Of a DNA stretch of 26,458 bases, positions 1-7,762 are shown one piece after another (the first letter of the stretch is position 1; each line of letters starts with the position of its first letter). The notes under the pieces were generated by a model. It made no database searches. It saw only the letters and a program-made list of their open reading frames with translations, and had not been told where the DNA came from. Location: positions 1-26,458 of the forward strand of contig JBBIGV010000051.1 in NCBI GenBank assembly GCA_037447335.1. Reading direction: 5' to 3'. Made by a program: the position numbers and the translations under genes. Source of the DNA: JBBIGV01 sp037447335 (lineage in GTDB: Bacteria > Bacteroidota > Ignavibacteria > Ignavibacteriales > Ignavibacteriaceae).

Positions 1-56
1 AGAATAATTTCTAAACATTTTAATTAATCTTGAAAAAAGTGCGGAAGTCAGGAGAG

Positions 57-826
57 ATGAAAAAATTCTTCTATCTTTTTTATTTATTGTAACTTTATAT
101 TCAGATGCTGCTTTACCGCAGGTAAACACTGAAAAATACCGCAAAGAAATCGACGACGAGGGATTTTATAGTACAATTGGAATTGCAGCCGGTCTTAACA
201 AAGGCAACTCGGAATTTGTTTCTGTAAAAGGCGCATTGAGATTTGACCATATAACTGAGAAAGCTGATTACTTTATCGCTGGTAATTATGAATTTAAAGA
301 AGGAAACGAAAAGAAAATTGTTAACAAAGGTTTTGCACATCTCCGTGCAATTGTTGAATTGAGTTCTTTATTTGACATCGAATTCTTCGCACAGAAAGAA
401 TTTAACCAGTTTATTTTGCTTAACGATCGGAATCTTGCAGGAAGCGGACTCAGAACCAATCTTTTGAACTTTGAGACTAAGCAAAGCAGTCTGCAATTAT
501 TTCTTGGTACAGGTGCTATGTATGAACGCGAGGAGTACAATACCAAACCCGGTGTTTCTGTTGCAAATATTCTGCGTTCAACAAACTACTTAACAGTTGA
601 CTGGAGAATTAACAAACTTGTTGATTTTTTACTTATAAGCTATTTTCAGTTTGATGTTAAGTTTATCAAAGATCGCAGGATGCTTGCAGATGCCAGCTTA
701 AATTTCCGTATAACCGATGGGCTTACCTTTTCTGCCAGTTTTAATTACAGGCATGATAATCAACCAGCACAGTCGGTTAAGAAATATGATCTCGAACTTG
801 TAAACGGAATATCCTATTCTTTCTGA
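57..826 (+). CDS. DUF481 family outer-membrane protein, frameshifted in its signal peptide
   Basis: DUF481/YdiY-like beta-barrel protein, probably in the outer membrane; the family function is not settled. The mature part (about 180-826) is full of alternating beta strands. The stretch FFAQKEFNQFILLNDRNLAG and the following SGLRTN match the DUF481 pattern of an aromatic-rich strand, a conserved D/R turn and a gly-rich strand. A good SD (AGGAG, 50-54) precedes ATG 57, but that frame hits TAA after 11 codons (MKKFFYLFYLL). The frame with the rest of the protein is open from position 8 and, read from the A-tract at 60-65, continues as ILLSFLFIVTLYSDAALPQ, a typical signal peptide. One extra A would join both into a roughly 256-residue protein starting MKKILLSF. 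This is therefore a single-base deletion, a sequencing error or slippage. A TTG start at 236 would cut off the first strands and is unlikely. Family call fairly sure; intactness uncertain. Confidence 0.7.
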
Positions 827-859
827 TCATTTATGCTGTTCTGAAAAAGAGGAATTGAT

Positions 860-1336
860 ATGAACAAAGAATTGATGCTGAAAATATATTCTGATTCTGC
901 AGAACTTCTGCTTTGTGTGTTGAGGAATATTTCAGTAAGTGAAATAAATTTCAAACCATCGGGTGAATCGCGTTCTATTGCAGAAATGATTGCTCACATT
1001 GTTCGTGTTGATAATTACTTTTTGAAAAAGCTTGGTGAAAAAGGACGTTTCAAAATTGAAGATCTATCACCATCTGCTATTAATTCTGTTTTACCTGAAC
1101 ACTTTAAGTTTATGAAAGATATAATCGTAAACATTTCAGATGATTCTGCTATACCCGAATCTGATGACAAATATAATAACTGGTTCGATTGCATACTTCA
1201 TATTTCGCAGCACTACCTGTATCATTTTTCACAAATGGTTTATTTAAGAAGAGCCGATAATCGAAATTGGGAAACGCCGCTGCATAAATGGGAAGAACTG
1301 ACATATCTGATTTCCTTTTACCTGAAAAATAAGTAA
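860..1336 (+). CDS. DinB-like (four-helix) metal-binding protein
   Basis: 158-residue all-helical protein resembling the DinB/DfsB superfamily, which holds thiol-dependent transferases and many members of unknown role. The metal triad of the family is visible: His46 in the SIAEMIAHIVRVDNYF helix, and the HxxxH pair His118 and His122 in ISQHYLYHF. Length fits the family (150-170). No signal peptide, so probably cytoplasmic. The ATG at 860 has a purine-rich SD (AAGAGG) about 8 bases upstream. It starts 33 bases after the DUF481 stop and could be co-transcribed with it. It ends tail to tail with the subtilase, with 40 bases between and no clear terminator. Substrate and thiol partner cannot be deduced. 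Confidence 0.72.
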   Translation: MNKELMLKIYSDSAELLLCVLRNISVSEINFKPSGESRSIAEMIAHIVRVDNYFLKKLGEKGRFKIEDLSPSAINSVLPEHFKFMKDIIVNISDDSAIPESDDKYNNWFDCILHISQHYLYHFSQMVYLRRADNRNWETPLHKWEELTYLISFYLKNK

Positions 1337-1376
1337 TCAAGAACGAAAAACATTTCCCATCTTCATTCCGGATTGA

Positions 1377-3353
1377 TTATCTCAGCAGTATCATCTTCTT
1401 TGCATATTCTTTACCTGCCATCCGAAGGATATAATAATATACGCCGCTTGCAGCCTGTGTTCCGAAATCAGTTTTGCCATCCCAGGGTATTTTGTTCAAC
1501 CCGGCAGGCATTAAACCAGAAAACAAAGTTTTAACTTTTTGACCGAGTGCATTAAAAATAACAAGCTGAGCATTCTCATCAGTTTCAGTTATTACATTAA
1601 TCCACGTGCCCGAATTAAACGGGTTCGGATAGTTCTGACTTAATACATAATCAGTAGGAATAAATTTGAGATCGAGGTTATGGTAAATAGTTAACTGTCC
1701 GTATTGAAATTTATATGCACCGCTGACCGGCTCTTTCCTTTCAACCGAGTTACTATCAGTGTAAGAAAAATAAAACTGAACAATCTGATCAAAACCCAGG
1801 ACGGGAAGTGCATATTTAAACTGTTTATTAACAGCACTGCTATATTCTAACTGATTAAAATTTTCTCCGTCAGTCGAATAAAGCATTTTAACAGTTGATA
1901 AATCAATACCCGGATTATTCAAAAAATATTTATGCAGAAAATATTTGTTATCACTTTTTTCGATTGTTGGATATGATATGGCATCGACTGCACTTACAAG
2001 CCCGTAGCCTCTGTCATTATTCGGAGAAGAAGAATTATCTGAAGTCTCAATCAATATGCTTCTTACCTGATAATTATTCAAATGCGGGTGAGCAGAGAGA
2101 AGCAGCCCTGCAACACCGGCGGCAATCGGCGCTGAAAGCGAAGTGCCGCTTCCATGCCTATATCCAACCGAATCCGTTGCAAGCGCGCCTAAAACTACCT
2201 CACCGCGTGCTAAAATTTCAGGTTTTACACGACCGTCAGAAGTCGGACCCCGTGAACTGAATCCTGAAAGTTCATTATTTGCATTAACAGAACCCACAGC
2301 TAAAATATTAAATGCGTCTGCGGGAGCAGTTATAAATTTCCACGATGAATTACCTTCATTTCCTGCCGATGTTATCGTCACAATGCCGCGTTCAAAAGCA
2401 AGATTAGCTGCTTTTGTGACTATCGTTGTATTGCCGTTCATTTCACTGTAAGTGTAAGACCTTTGACCAGGATCAAACTCACTATAGCCAAGCGAACTTG
2501 TTGTAATGTCAACACCAAGTGATTCCATCCATATAAGCGCTGCCGCATAATTATCTTCTTCAATGTTTCGTTCGCTTCTTATATCTTCTGTTTTTGCAAG
2601 AAGAAAAGATGACCTGTATGAAGCGCCGATAAGCTGTCCCGGTGCATATCCCCCGGTAACCGAAAACACCAGCGTGCCATGAAAATCCTGGCTGGGATGA
2701 TCTTCGGGTTGATTTGCAGTTATCGTATCACCGAAAATAAAATCGTACTCAGCTATCACTTTTGAATTCATCAGTGATTCGTGAGCGCGCCATCTGTATC
2801 CTGTGTCAAGAAATCCGATTATAACACCGTCACCTTTAATACCGTATGCATGGACTTCCGGTATACGCGAAAGCTGCAACTGATTAAATGATGGTCCGTA
2901 ATCGTTGTCAAAAATACTTTGCATTTTCTCAGGGATCAGCAGCGTCCGTTCTTCATAGTCTTTTTTGAAAGCAAAAGATTTTACGGGCTCGATACGCTCA
3001 ACAAACCAAAGTTTGATTACTTCAGATATCTGAATTTCATTTAAATAAGCTGAAACAGAATTAAACCAATTCAGGCGCCATATTATTTCTACACCAAGGT
3101 TTGTAAGTTCATTTACATATTCCTCTCTAACCGAAAGGTCTTCATAAGTGATATAATTATCACCCATAGTTTTTTTTCTTCTTTCTAAACTTCGTTCAGA
3201 AAGAAGCTCTTCAGCAGTTTTGAACAGAGCATCACCTTTCATCAAAGAATGAGTTGGAGGGACACCCTTATCCTTAAAGTAAATAAAATATTTTTCCTGT
3301 GGAAAGGCAATTGCAGTTAATGCTAAAAGAAGGAAAAAAATCTTTTTCATCAT
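1377..3353 (-). CDS. Secreted subtilisin-like (S8) serine protease with T9SS sorting tail
   Basis: 658 residues. Order: signal peptide (1-18, MMKKIFFLLLALTAIAFP); a propeptide-like region (about 20-130); an S8 peptidase domain (about 165-450); a beta-rich linker; and a C-terminal type IX secretion sorting domain (last ~90 residues) opening with LSQNYPNPFN and ending in KKMILLR. The catalytic triad is complete: Asp183 in FLDTG, His225 in FHGT and Ser405 in GTSLSAP, with oxyanion Asn332 in SAGNEG. It should cross the inner membrane by Sec and the outer membrane by T9SS, then be released or anchored after tail removal. It lies 59 bases downstream of lepB in the same direction and may be read from that operon. 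Two ATGs in tandem; the first is used here. A GGA about 7 bases upstream gives a weak SD. Natural substrate unknown. Confidence 0.9.
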   Translation of the reverse strand: MMKKIFFLLLALTAIAFPQEKYFIYFKDKGVPPTHSLMKGDALFKTAEELLSERSLERRKKTMGDNYITYEDLSVREEYVNELTNLGVEIIWRLNWFNSVSAYLNEIQISEVIKLWFVERIEPVKSFAFKKDYEERTLLIPEKMQSIFDNDYGPSFNQLQLSRIPEVHAYGIKGDGVIIGFLDTGYRWRAHESLMNSKVIAEYDFIFGDTITANQPEDHPSQDFHGTLVFSVTGGYAPGQLIGASYRSSFLLAKTEDIRSERNIEEDNYAAALIWMESLGVDITTSSLGYSEFDPGQRSYTYSEMNGNTTIVTKAANLAFERGIVTITSAGNEGNSSWKFITAPADAFNILAVGSVNANNELSGFSSRGPTSDGRVKPEILARGEVVLGALATDSVGYRHGSGTSLSAPIAAGVAGLLLSAHPHLNNYQVRSILIETSDNSSSPNNDRGYGLVSAVDAISYPTIEKSDNKYFLHKYFLNNPGIDLSTVKMLYSTDGENFNQLEYSSAVNKQFKYALPVLGFDQIVQFYFSYTDSNSVERKEPVSGAYKFQYGQLTIYHNLDLKFIPTDYVLSQNYPNPFNSGTWINVITETDENAQLVIFNALGQKVKTLFSGLMPAGLNKIPWDGKTDFGTQAASGVYYYILRMAGKEYAKKMILLR

Positions 3354-3412
3354 AAAATTCCGCGATGTAATGAAAATGTTAACTGATCGTACTTGAAAAT
3401 AACAGGATCAAA

Positions 3413-4378
3413 CTAATCAATCTTTTTAAATAATCTGTCAAAACGGACAGACTGATAAAAATTTCCGGGGTTCGAAAAACTAAATTCCGATGTTAATGAC
3501 CAATAAATAATAAACGCTTCACCAATAATTGCATCCAGCGGAACAAAGCCCCAGTAACGGCTGTCCATGCTGTCATCCCGGTTATCTCCCAAAACAAAAT
3601 AATGATCTTTTTTAAAGGTATAATGCCTTGCGGGAATTCCATCAATATTTATAACTAATCCTTCTTCGCTTACTGCTTTTCTTCCATATTCACGATTAAT
3701 AACATCTTTCCAAAAATTAATATTTAGGGCACTGATGGGAATAGTCATGTTTTTTTCAGGGACAATGATCGGCCCGTAGTTATCGCCATTCCATTGAGCG
3801 CCTTCCGGAAAAATTCGCCTGTCTGCCAAACCGGAAGGCTTAATGTTATCAGCATCTAAAATGATCCCGGGCGGTTCAATCAGTTCAAAACCATTAATGA
3901 TAACTTTTTTGTTTGAGATGAGAACTGTGTCGCCCGGCGTTCCGATAACACGTTTAATATAGTTAACAGGAGTTTTCGGATAAAGTTCATTTTGGTTGCC
4001 GGGAAATTGAAATACAATTACATCACCGCTTGAGGGTTTCCTGTATTCCAAAATATTGTATGAATTTATACCGATATTGGTGAATGGTATCTGAGCGGGA
4101 GTAGAGAATGAATATGCTGATTTATTCACAATAATAAAATCACCGGCTAACAAAGTATCATTCATCGAGCCGGTTGGAATTTTATATGCATCAAAAAGAA
4201 ATGATTTGATTGCCACAGCAACCAGAAGTGCAAGCAGCATGGATTTGAAAAATAACCTGCTGTTAAACCCTGAAGAGCTTTTCTTCATTTCATCAGCCGT
4301 GCTTTCCGCAATGCTCTGCTTTTCGGCACCAGATATTTTAAATTCATCCTTAAACAACAGATGCTGCCTGTTATTCAT
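3413..4378 (-). CDS. lepB: Signal peptidase I
   Basis: 321-residue inner-membrane protease that removes Sec/Tat signal peptides on the periplasmic face. A cytoplasmic N-tail (1-44) leads to one membrane helix (about 45-63), followed by the catalytic motifs: nucleophile Ser71 in IPTGSMNDTLL, general base Lys142 in YIKRVIGTPGD, and the conserved box GDNRDDSMDSRYWGFVP (264-280). I chose the ATG at 4378 (MNNRQHLL). An upstream in-frame ATG at 4420 would lie wholly inside lepA, whereas the 4378 ATG sits in the lepA stop region (ATGAATAA), giving an 8-base overlap typical of coupled genes. The lepA-lepB pairing is common in bacteria. About 90 residues between the Lys and GDNRDDS boxes form a larger insert than in minimal enzymes, as in many Gram-negative LepB proteins. 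Confidence 0.95.
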   Translation of the reverse strand: MNNRQHLLFKDEFKISGAEKQSIAESTADEMKKSSSGFNSRLFFKSMLLALLVAVAIKSFLFDAYKIPTGSMNDTLLAGDFIIVNKSAYSFSTPAQIPFTNIGINSYNILEYRKPSSGDVIVFQFPGNQNELYPKTPVNYIKRVIGTPGDTVLISNKKVIINGFELIEPPGIILDADNIKPSGLADRRIFPEGAQWNGDNYGPIIVPEKNMTIPISALNINFWKDVINREYGRKAVSEEGLVINIDGIPARHYTFKKDHYFVLGDNRDDSMDSRYWGFVPLDAIIGEAFIIYWSLTSEFSFSNPGNFYQSVRFDRLFKKID

Positions 4379-6164
4379 CAATCTGAAGAACTGCCAGGAA
4401 TGCTTCCTGTGGAATTTCAACGTTGCCCACCTGCTTCATACGTTTCTTACCTTCTTTTTGTTTTTCAAGCAGCTTTCTTTTTCGGGTAATATCGCCGCCA
4501 TAACACTTAGCCAGTACATTTTTTCTTATAGCTTTTATAACAGATTTCGATATCACCTTATTTCCGATAGCAGCCTGAACAGAGATCTCAAACATTTGTC
4601 TCGGGATAAGCTCTTTAAGCTTGCTGCACACCTTCTTTCCCCAATCATAAGATTTGCTCCTGTGAACGATCATTGAAAGTGCATCTACAGGTTCACCATT
4701 CAGAAGAATATCAAGCTTAATTAAATCCGATTCACGGTATCCGATATATTCATAATCGAATGAAGCATAACCGCGGGACATTGACTTGAGCTTATCATAA
4801 AAATCGAAGATGATTTCAGACAGAGGAAACTCAAACTGAAGATCAGCACGTGTTGGATCTATATAAGTTGTGTTTATATAAACCCCCCTTTTGTCCATCG
4901 AAAGTTTCATAATATTTCCAACGTATTCACTCGGGCAAACCACCTGGGCTTTTACGTAAGGTTCTTCAACACGATCAATTTCACCAACGGGGGGCATTTC
5001 GGCAGGATTATCCACCACGATCTTATCACCCTTCTTCGTATAAACTATATACTCAACGTTCGGTAACGTAGTAATAATTGACTGCCCGTATTCACGGTAT
5101 AACCGCTCCTGCACAATTTCCATATGCAGCAATCCGAGAAAACCGCATCTGAAACCAAAACCCAATGCCGCAGAAGTTTCAGGCTGATAAACAAGTGCGG
5201 AATCATTCAGCCGGAATTTTTCAAGTGCATCGCGAAGGTCTTCAAACTCTTCCGTATCTGTCGGATACAAACCGCTGTAAACCATAGGTTTGACTTCCTT
5301 GTAACCGGGAAGTGGTTCCTTTGCACCATTTTTTGAATGCGTTACTGTATCACCAACCTTTGCATCGTGCACATCCTTTATTCCTGATATAAGATAACCA
5401 ACATTACCTGCGCTCAACTCATTAATTTTTATTTTCCTCAAACCGAGAATACCGATCTCTTCGGCGTCCATTACTTTATCTACCGCCATGAATTTTATTT
5501 TATCATTAGTTTTCAATGTTCCGTTAAACAACCGTATATATGCAATAGCGCCGCGATAGGGATCAAATATTGAATCAAAGATCAGAGCCTGCAATGGCGC
5601 AGCCGGATCACCTTTTGGCGGATGAATTTTTTTTATGATAGCTTCCAAAAGCTCCTCAATCCCGATTTTGGCTTTTGCGCTTACTAACATAATGTCATCA
5701 TCTTTACAGCCGATGAGGTCAATTATCTGTCCTTTTACTTTATCAACTTCAGCGCTTGGAAGATCAATTTTATTTATTACGGGGATAATTTCGAGCCCAC
5801 CATCAATAGCAAGATAAAGATTACTGATCGTTTGGGCTTCGACACCCTGCGCCGCGTCAACAACAAGCAAAGCGCCCTCACAAGCGGCAAGTGATCTTGA
5901 AACTTCGTAGCTGAAATCAACATGACCCGGTGTATCAATTAAATTAAGAGTATAATCCTGCCCATCCTTCGCTTTATATTTCATTTGAATAGCATGGGAT
6001 TTAATAGTTATTCCGCGCTCTCTTTCAAGGTCAAGATCGTCGAGCACCTGAGCTTTTGCCTCGCGTTCACTGATTGTACCAGTTTTCTCTAAAAGACAGT
6101 CGGCTATAGTAGATTTACCGTGATCAATATGCGCAATAATGCAGAAATTTCGGATATTTAACAT
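4371..6164 (-). CDS. lepA: Elongation factor 4 (LepA), ribosome back-translocating GTPase
   Basis: 597 residues, the usual LepA length. GTPase motifs: G1 AHIDHGKST (11-19), G3 DTPGHVDF (77-84) and G4 NKID (about 131-134). Then come EF-G-like domains II, III and V. The LepA-specific C-terminal domain ends in KRKRKLLEKQKEGKKRMKQV-type basic sequence and a short acidic tail. GFGFRCGFLGLLHMEIVQER is a signature stretch of the family. EF4 binds ribosomes during stress and assembly and can reverse translocation. It starts an operon-like run with lepB and perhaps the subtilase. A candidate promoter lies at 6188-6218. No missing residue was seen. Confidence 0.97.
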   Translation of the reverse strand: MLNIRNFCIIAHIDHGKSTIADCLLEKTGTISEREAKAQVLDDLDLERERGITIKSHAIQMKYKAKDGQDYTLNLIDTPGHVDFSYEVSRSLAACEGALLVVDAAQGVEAQTISNLYLAIDGGLEIIPVINKIDLPSAEVDKVKGQIIDLIGCKDDDIMLVSAKAKIGIEELLEAIIKKIHPPKGDPAAPLQALIFDSIFDPYRGAIAYIRLFNGTLKTNDKIKFMAVDKVMDAEEIGILGLRKIKINELSAGNVGYLISGIKDVHDAKVGDTVTHSKNGAKEPLPGYKEVKPMVYSGLYPTDTEEFEDLRDALEKFRLNDSALVYQPETSAALGFGFRCGFLGLLHMEIVQERLYREYGQSIITTLPNVEYIVYTKKGDKIVVDNPAEMPPVGEIDRVEEPYVKAQVVCPSEYVGNIMKLSMDKRGVYINTTYIDPTRADLQFEFPLSEIIFDFYDKLKSMSRGYASFDYEYIGYRESDLIKLDILLNGEPVDALSMIVHRSKSYDWGKKVCSKLKELIPRQMFEISVQAAIGNKVISKSVIKAIRKNVLAKCYGGDITRKRKLLEKQKEGKKRMKQVGNVEIPQEAFLAVLQIDE

Positions 6165-6187
6165 TCATTTCCTGATTTTTTAATGTG

Positions 6188-6218
6188 CAAATATACTTAG
6201 GGATGGTAACACTTAAAA
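6188..6218 (-). promoter_or_regulatory. Candidate Bacteroidota-type promoter for lepA
   Basis: On the minus strand TATATTTG (6195-6188) matches the Bacteroidota -7 box TAnnTTTG, with TTTT 19 bases upstream (6218-6215) in the place of the -33 TTTG box. It sits 23 bases before the lepA start, so the leader would be short. Pattern match only; whether this organism uses that sigma-factor consensus is inference. Confidence 0.4.
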
Positions 6219-6254
6219 GGTAAAGGAATTGAGTTTGAGTGTGAAACGAACAAG

Positions 6255-6410
6255 TATTAATGAGTCACCTTACGCAAAAATAATCAGTGAAGAGATGACA
6301 TCTTTGTTTTCTGTGTTTAATTCACTCCTCAAATATAAATTTTCAAATAATGAGTATTTATATTCTTAATAAAAGATGTCATCTCTCTATCTTGTGTAGC
6401 GTGAGTTAAT
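6255..6410. repeat. Inverted repeat / MITE-like imperfect dyad
   Basis: AGAGATGACATCTTT (6291-6305) is repeated as its exact reverse complement at 6372-6386, a 15-bp perfect stem around a 66-base AT-rich loop. Outside it the arms match again imperfectly: TCACCTTACGCAA (6265-6277) against TCACGCTACACAA read on the other strand from 6404 to 6392 (10 of 13), and TATTAA further out (6255-6260) against the same word near 6406-6411. The dyad is therefore about 150 bases with unequal arm spacing. It is not followed by a T-run on either strand and lies between divergent starts, so it is not an ordinary terminator. It may be a MITE-like element, a structured RNA or a regulatory dyad; which one cannot be told from one copy. 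Confidence 0.6.
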
Positions 6411-6431
6411 AAATAATCGCTATGTTTGCAA

Positions 6432-6461
6432 TTGTCAACTCCGCTCAGTAAAAAGTATAGG
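6432..6461 (+). promoter_or_regulatory. Possible sigma70-like promoter for the methyltransferase gene
   Basis: TTGTCA (6432-6437), then 18 bases, then TATAGG (6456-6461): five of six and four of six matches to the -35 and -10 consensus. It is placed 45 bases before the ATG at 6506, just outside the inverted repeat. Weak pattern evidence only. Confidence 0.28.
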
Positions 6462-6505
6462 GAACGGACACTTAAAATTAGTTATCAGATTTTTTGAGAT
6501 CAGCT

Positions 6506-7291
6506 ATGAACGATAAAAAAGACGTGATACAAAGTGTTGTTGAATCCTTGGATGGAAGCAATCAAACATTGTTATTCCCTTATCTGCCATATATTCTTCA
6601 GGACCTGTGGGAGCTTGGCTCTGATCCGAAAACAGTTATCAGGTTAATTAGAGCAAACATACCCGAACGTGAATTACGTATTCTAGACCTGGGCTGCGGC
6701 AAAGGCGTTGTATCTGTCGCTCTTGCAAAAGAACTGAACTGTCACGTTACCGGTATTGATGCTATGAATGAATTTATAAGAGAAGCTTCAGAATATGCAC
6801 GTGTACTTGGTGTAAGCGACAGATGTAAATTCATTAAAGGGGATATAAGAAAATTAATATCGAAGTACACTGGATATGATATTATTATTCTTGGAGCGAT
6901 TGGTTCTGTATTCGGTAATGTTTTTGAAACACTGACAATTGTAAAAAGCTCACTCAATTCCGGTGCTTATGTAATACTGGATGATTGCTATATAGATGAT
7001 GATAAAATTACTGATTACAATAAATGTCAGAGAAAATCCGAATTTTACAGGCAAATAAAAGAAGCCGGCTTTGATATTATTTGTGAGGACATTTTCCCGC
7101 GTGAACAAATTGAAAAAACTGAAGAAGGACTCATCAAACATATAAGAAAAAGAATATATGAATTGATTAGTAACGAGCCAGAAAAGAAAGAATTATTTCT
7201 CGGATATCTGAAATCTCAGGAATATGAAACAGAAATTCTGAAAAATGTTGTAACAACCGGTACGTGGCTTTTAAAAGATAAAGGAATATAG
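6506..7291 (+). CDS. Class I SAM-dependent methyltransferase, substrate unknown
   Basis: 261 residues. Rossmann-fold methyltransferase with motif I ILDLGCGKG (about 59-67) binding S-adenosylmethionine, the acidic end of strand 2 in GIDAMNEF, the DIRKL segment (motif II region) and a strand-4 segment YDIIILGAIG. The second half is charged and helical (KIREEFYR-like stretches, then ...EKKELFLGYLKSQ) and probably determines the substrate, which cannot be named. ATG 6506 is chosen; a TTG four codons upstream is possible. SD is weak (GAGAT). It stands alone, divergent from lepA behind a long inverted repeat and upstream of gene remains, so context gives no help. No signal peptide; presumably cytoplasmic. 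Confidence 0.8.
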   Translation: MNDKKDVIQSVVESLDGSNQTLLFPYLPYILQDLWELGSDPKTVIRLIRANIPERELRILDLGCGKGVVSVALAKELNCHVTGIDAMNEFIREASEYARVLGVSDRCKFIKGDIRKLISKYTGYDIIILGAIGSVFGNVFETLTIVKSSLNSGAYVILDDCYIDDDKITDYNKCQRKSEFYRQIKEAGFDIICEDIFPREQIEKTEEGLIKHIRKRIYELISNEPEKKELFLGYLKSQEYETEILKNVVTTGTWLLKDKGI

Positions 7292-7327
7292 AATATTTTG
7301 CATGTGCCCGGGAATGCTTCGGGAAGA

Positions 7328-7762
7328 TTAAACATTCTGAGTTATTACCGGGTTAATTAATCCGCCTGTTATAATAAATTCATTTACAAGTTTGAGGTCA
7401 ATATGATCTAACTGAAGATCACTATCTGAAGGATAAAAGCTGATGATCTTACCATTCATATCCAGAAGATAAACTTCTATTGAGGGATTTATGATCATCA
7501 CATCATGAAAAACATTTTTCAGAACTTCTACGTTTGGTTCGCCGTTAATAAAGCATTGATTTTCTTCGGCAATGTGTGGTGCAATTTCTGCATTAAGCCT
7601 CTGGCTTGCTTCCTGGGAATACATTTCAGCAGTAAATACTGAGATTTATATATAAATAGTAGAAAGTATCAGAAGAATTGCAAGGAAGGTTAACCCGATT
7701 TTCTAATACAAACTATGAAAAAATCTCCTGCCCGTTTCCGGTTTTGTTTTAGCGGAATTCAT
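7328..7762 (-). pseudogene. Remnant of a sensor histidine kinase (N-terminal sensor part only)
   Basis: In one frame from ATG 7762 the sequence reads MNSAKTKPETGRRFFHSLY, stop, KIGLTFLAILLILSTIYI, stop, ISVFTAEMYSQEASQRLNAE and on to a stop at 7328. This is the start of a membrane sensor kinase: a basic N-tail, a first membrane helix, then an extracytoplasmic domain with QRLNAEIAPHIAE and VMIINPSIEVYLLDMNGKI, wording I recognise from the sensor region of a histidine-kinase family. Two in-frame stops interrupt it: TAG at 7705-7703, where relatives as I recall them have Trp, and TAA at 7648-7646, just after the helix. The second membrane helix, HAMP, phospho-acceptor and ATPase domains are all missing. 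The open part (7328-7624) would give a 98-residue fragment from ATG 7624, probably not functional. Its first codons overlap the end of the WD40-like gene. Confidence 0.72.

Larger units (their letters stand above)
6165..6505. other. Divergent intergenic region, no gene seen
   Basis: 341-base gap between the divergent lepA and methyltransferase genes, the only gene-free stretch over 300 bases. It is AT-rich and carries no credible open frame; the ATG at 6260 gives only seven codons. It holds the lepA promoter candidate (6188-6218), a long inverted repeat (6255-6410) and a possible promoter for the methyltransferase (6432-6461). Confidence 0.7.

Noticed and set aside
60..66. Programmed -1 ribosomal frameshift in the DUF481 signal peptide
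   Set aside because: A possible A-site slip, but no X-XXY-YYZ heptamer in frame and no stimulatory structure seen; simple base loss is more likely. Kept only as an alternative in the finding.
7304..7324. Hairpin CCCGGGAATGCTTCGGG between the methyltransferase and the kinase remnant as a terminator
   Set aside because: The stem needs a two-base bulge and no T-run follows on either strand.
7715..7752. Plus-strand ATG reading MKKSPARFRFCF, like the start of a kinase
   Set aside because: It stops after a dozen codons at TAG; the homology lies on the minus strand.
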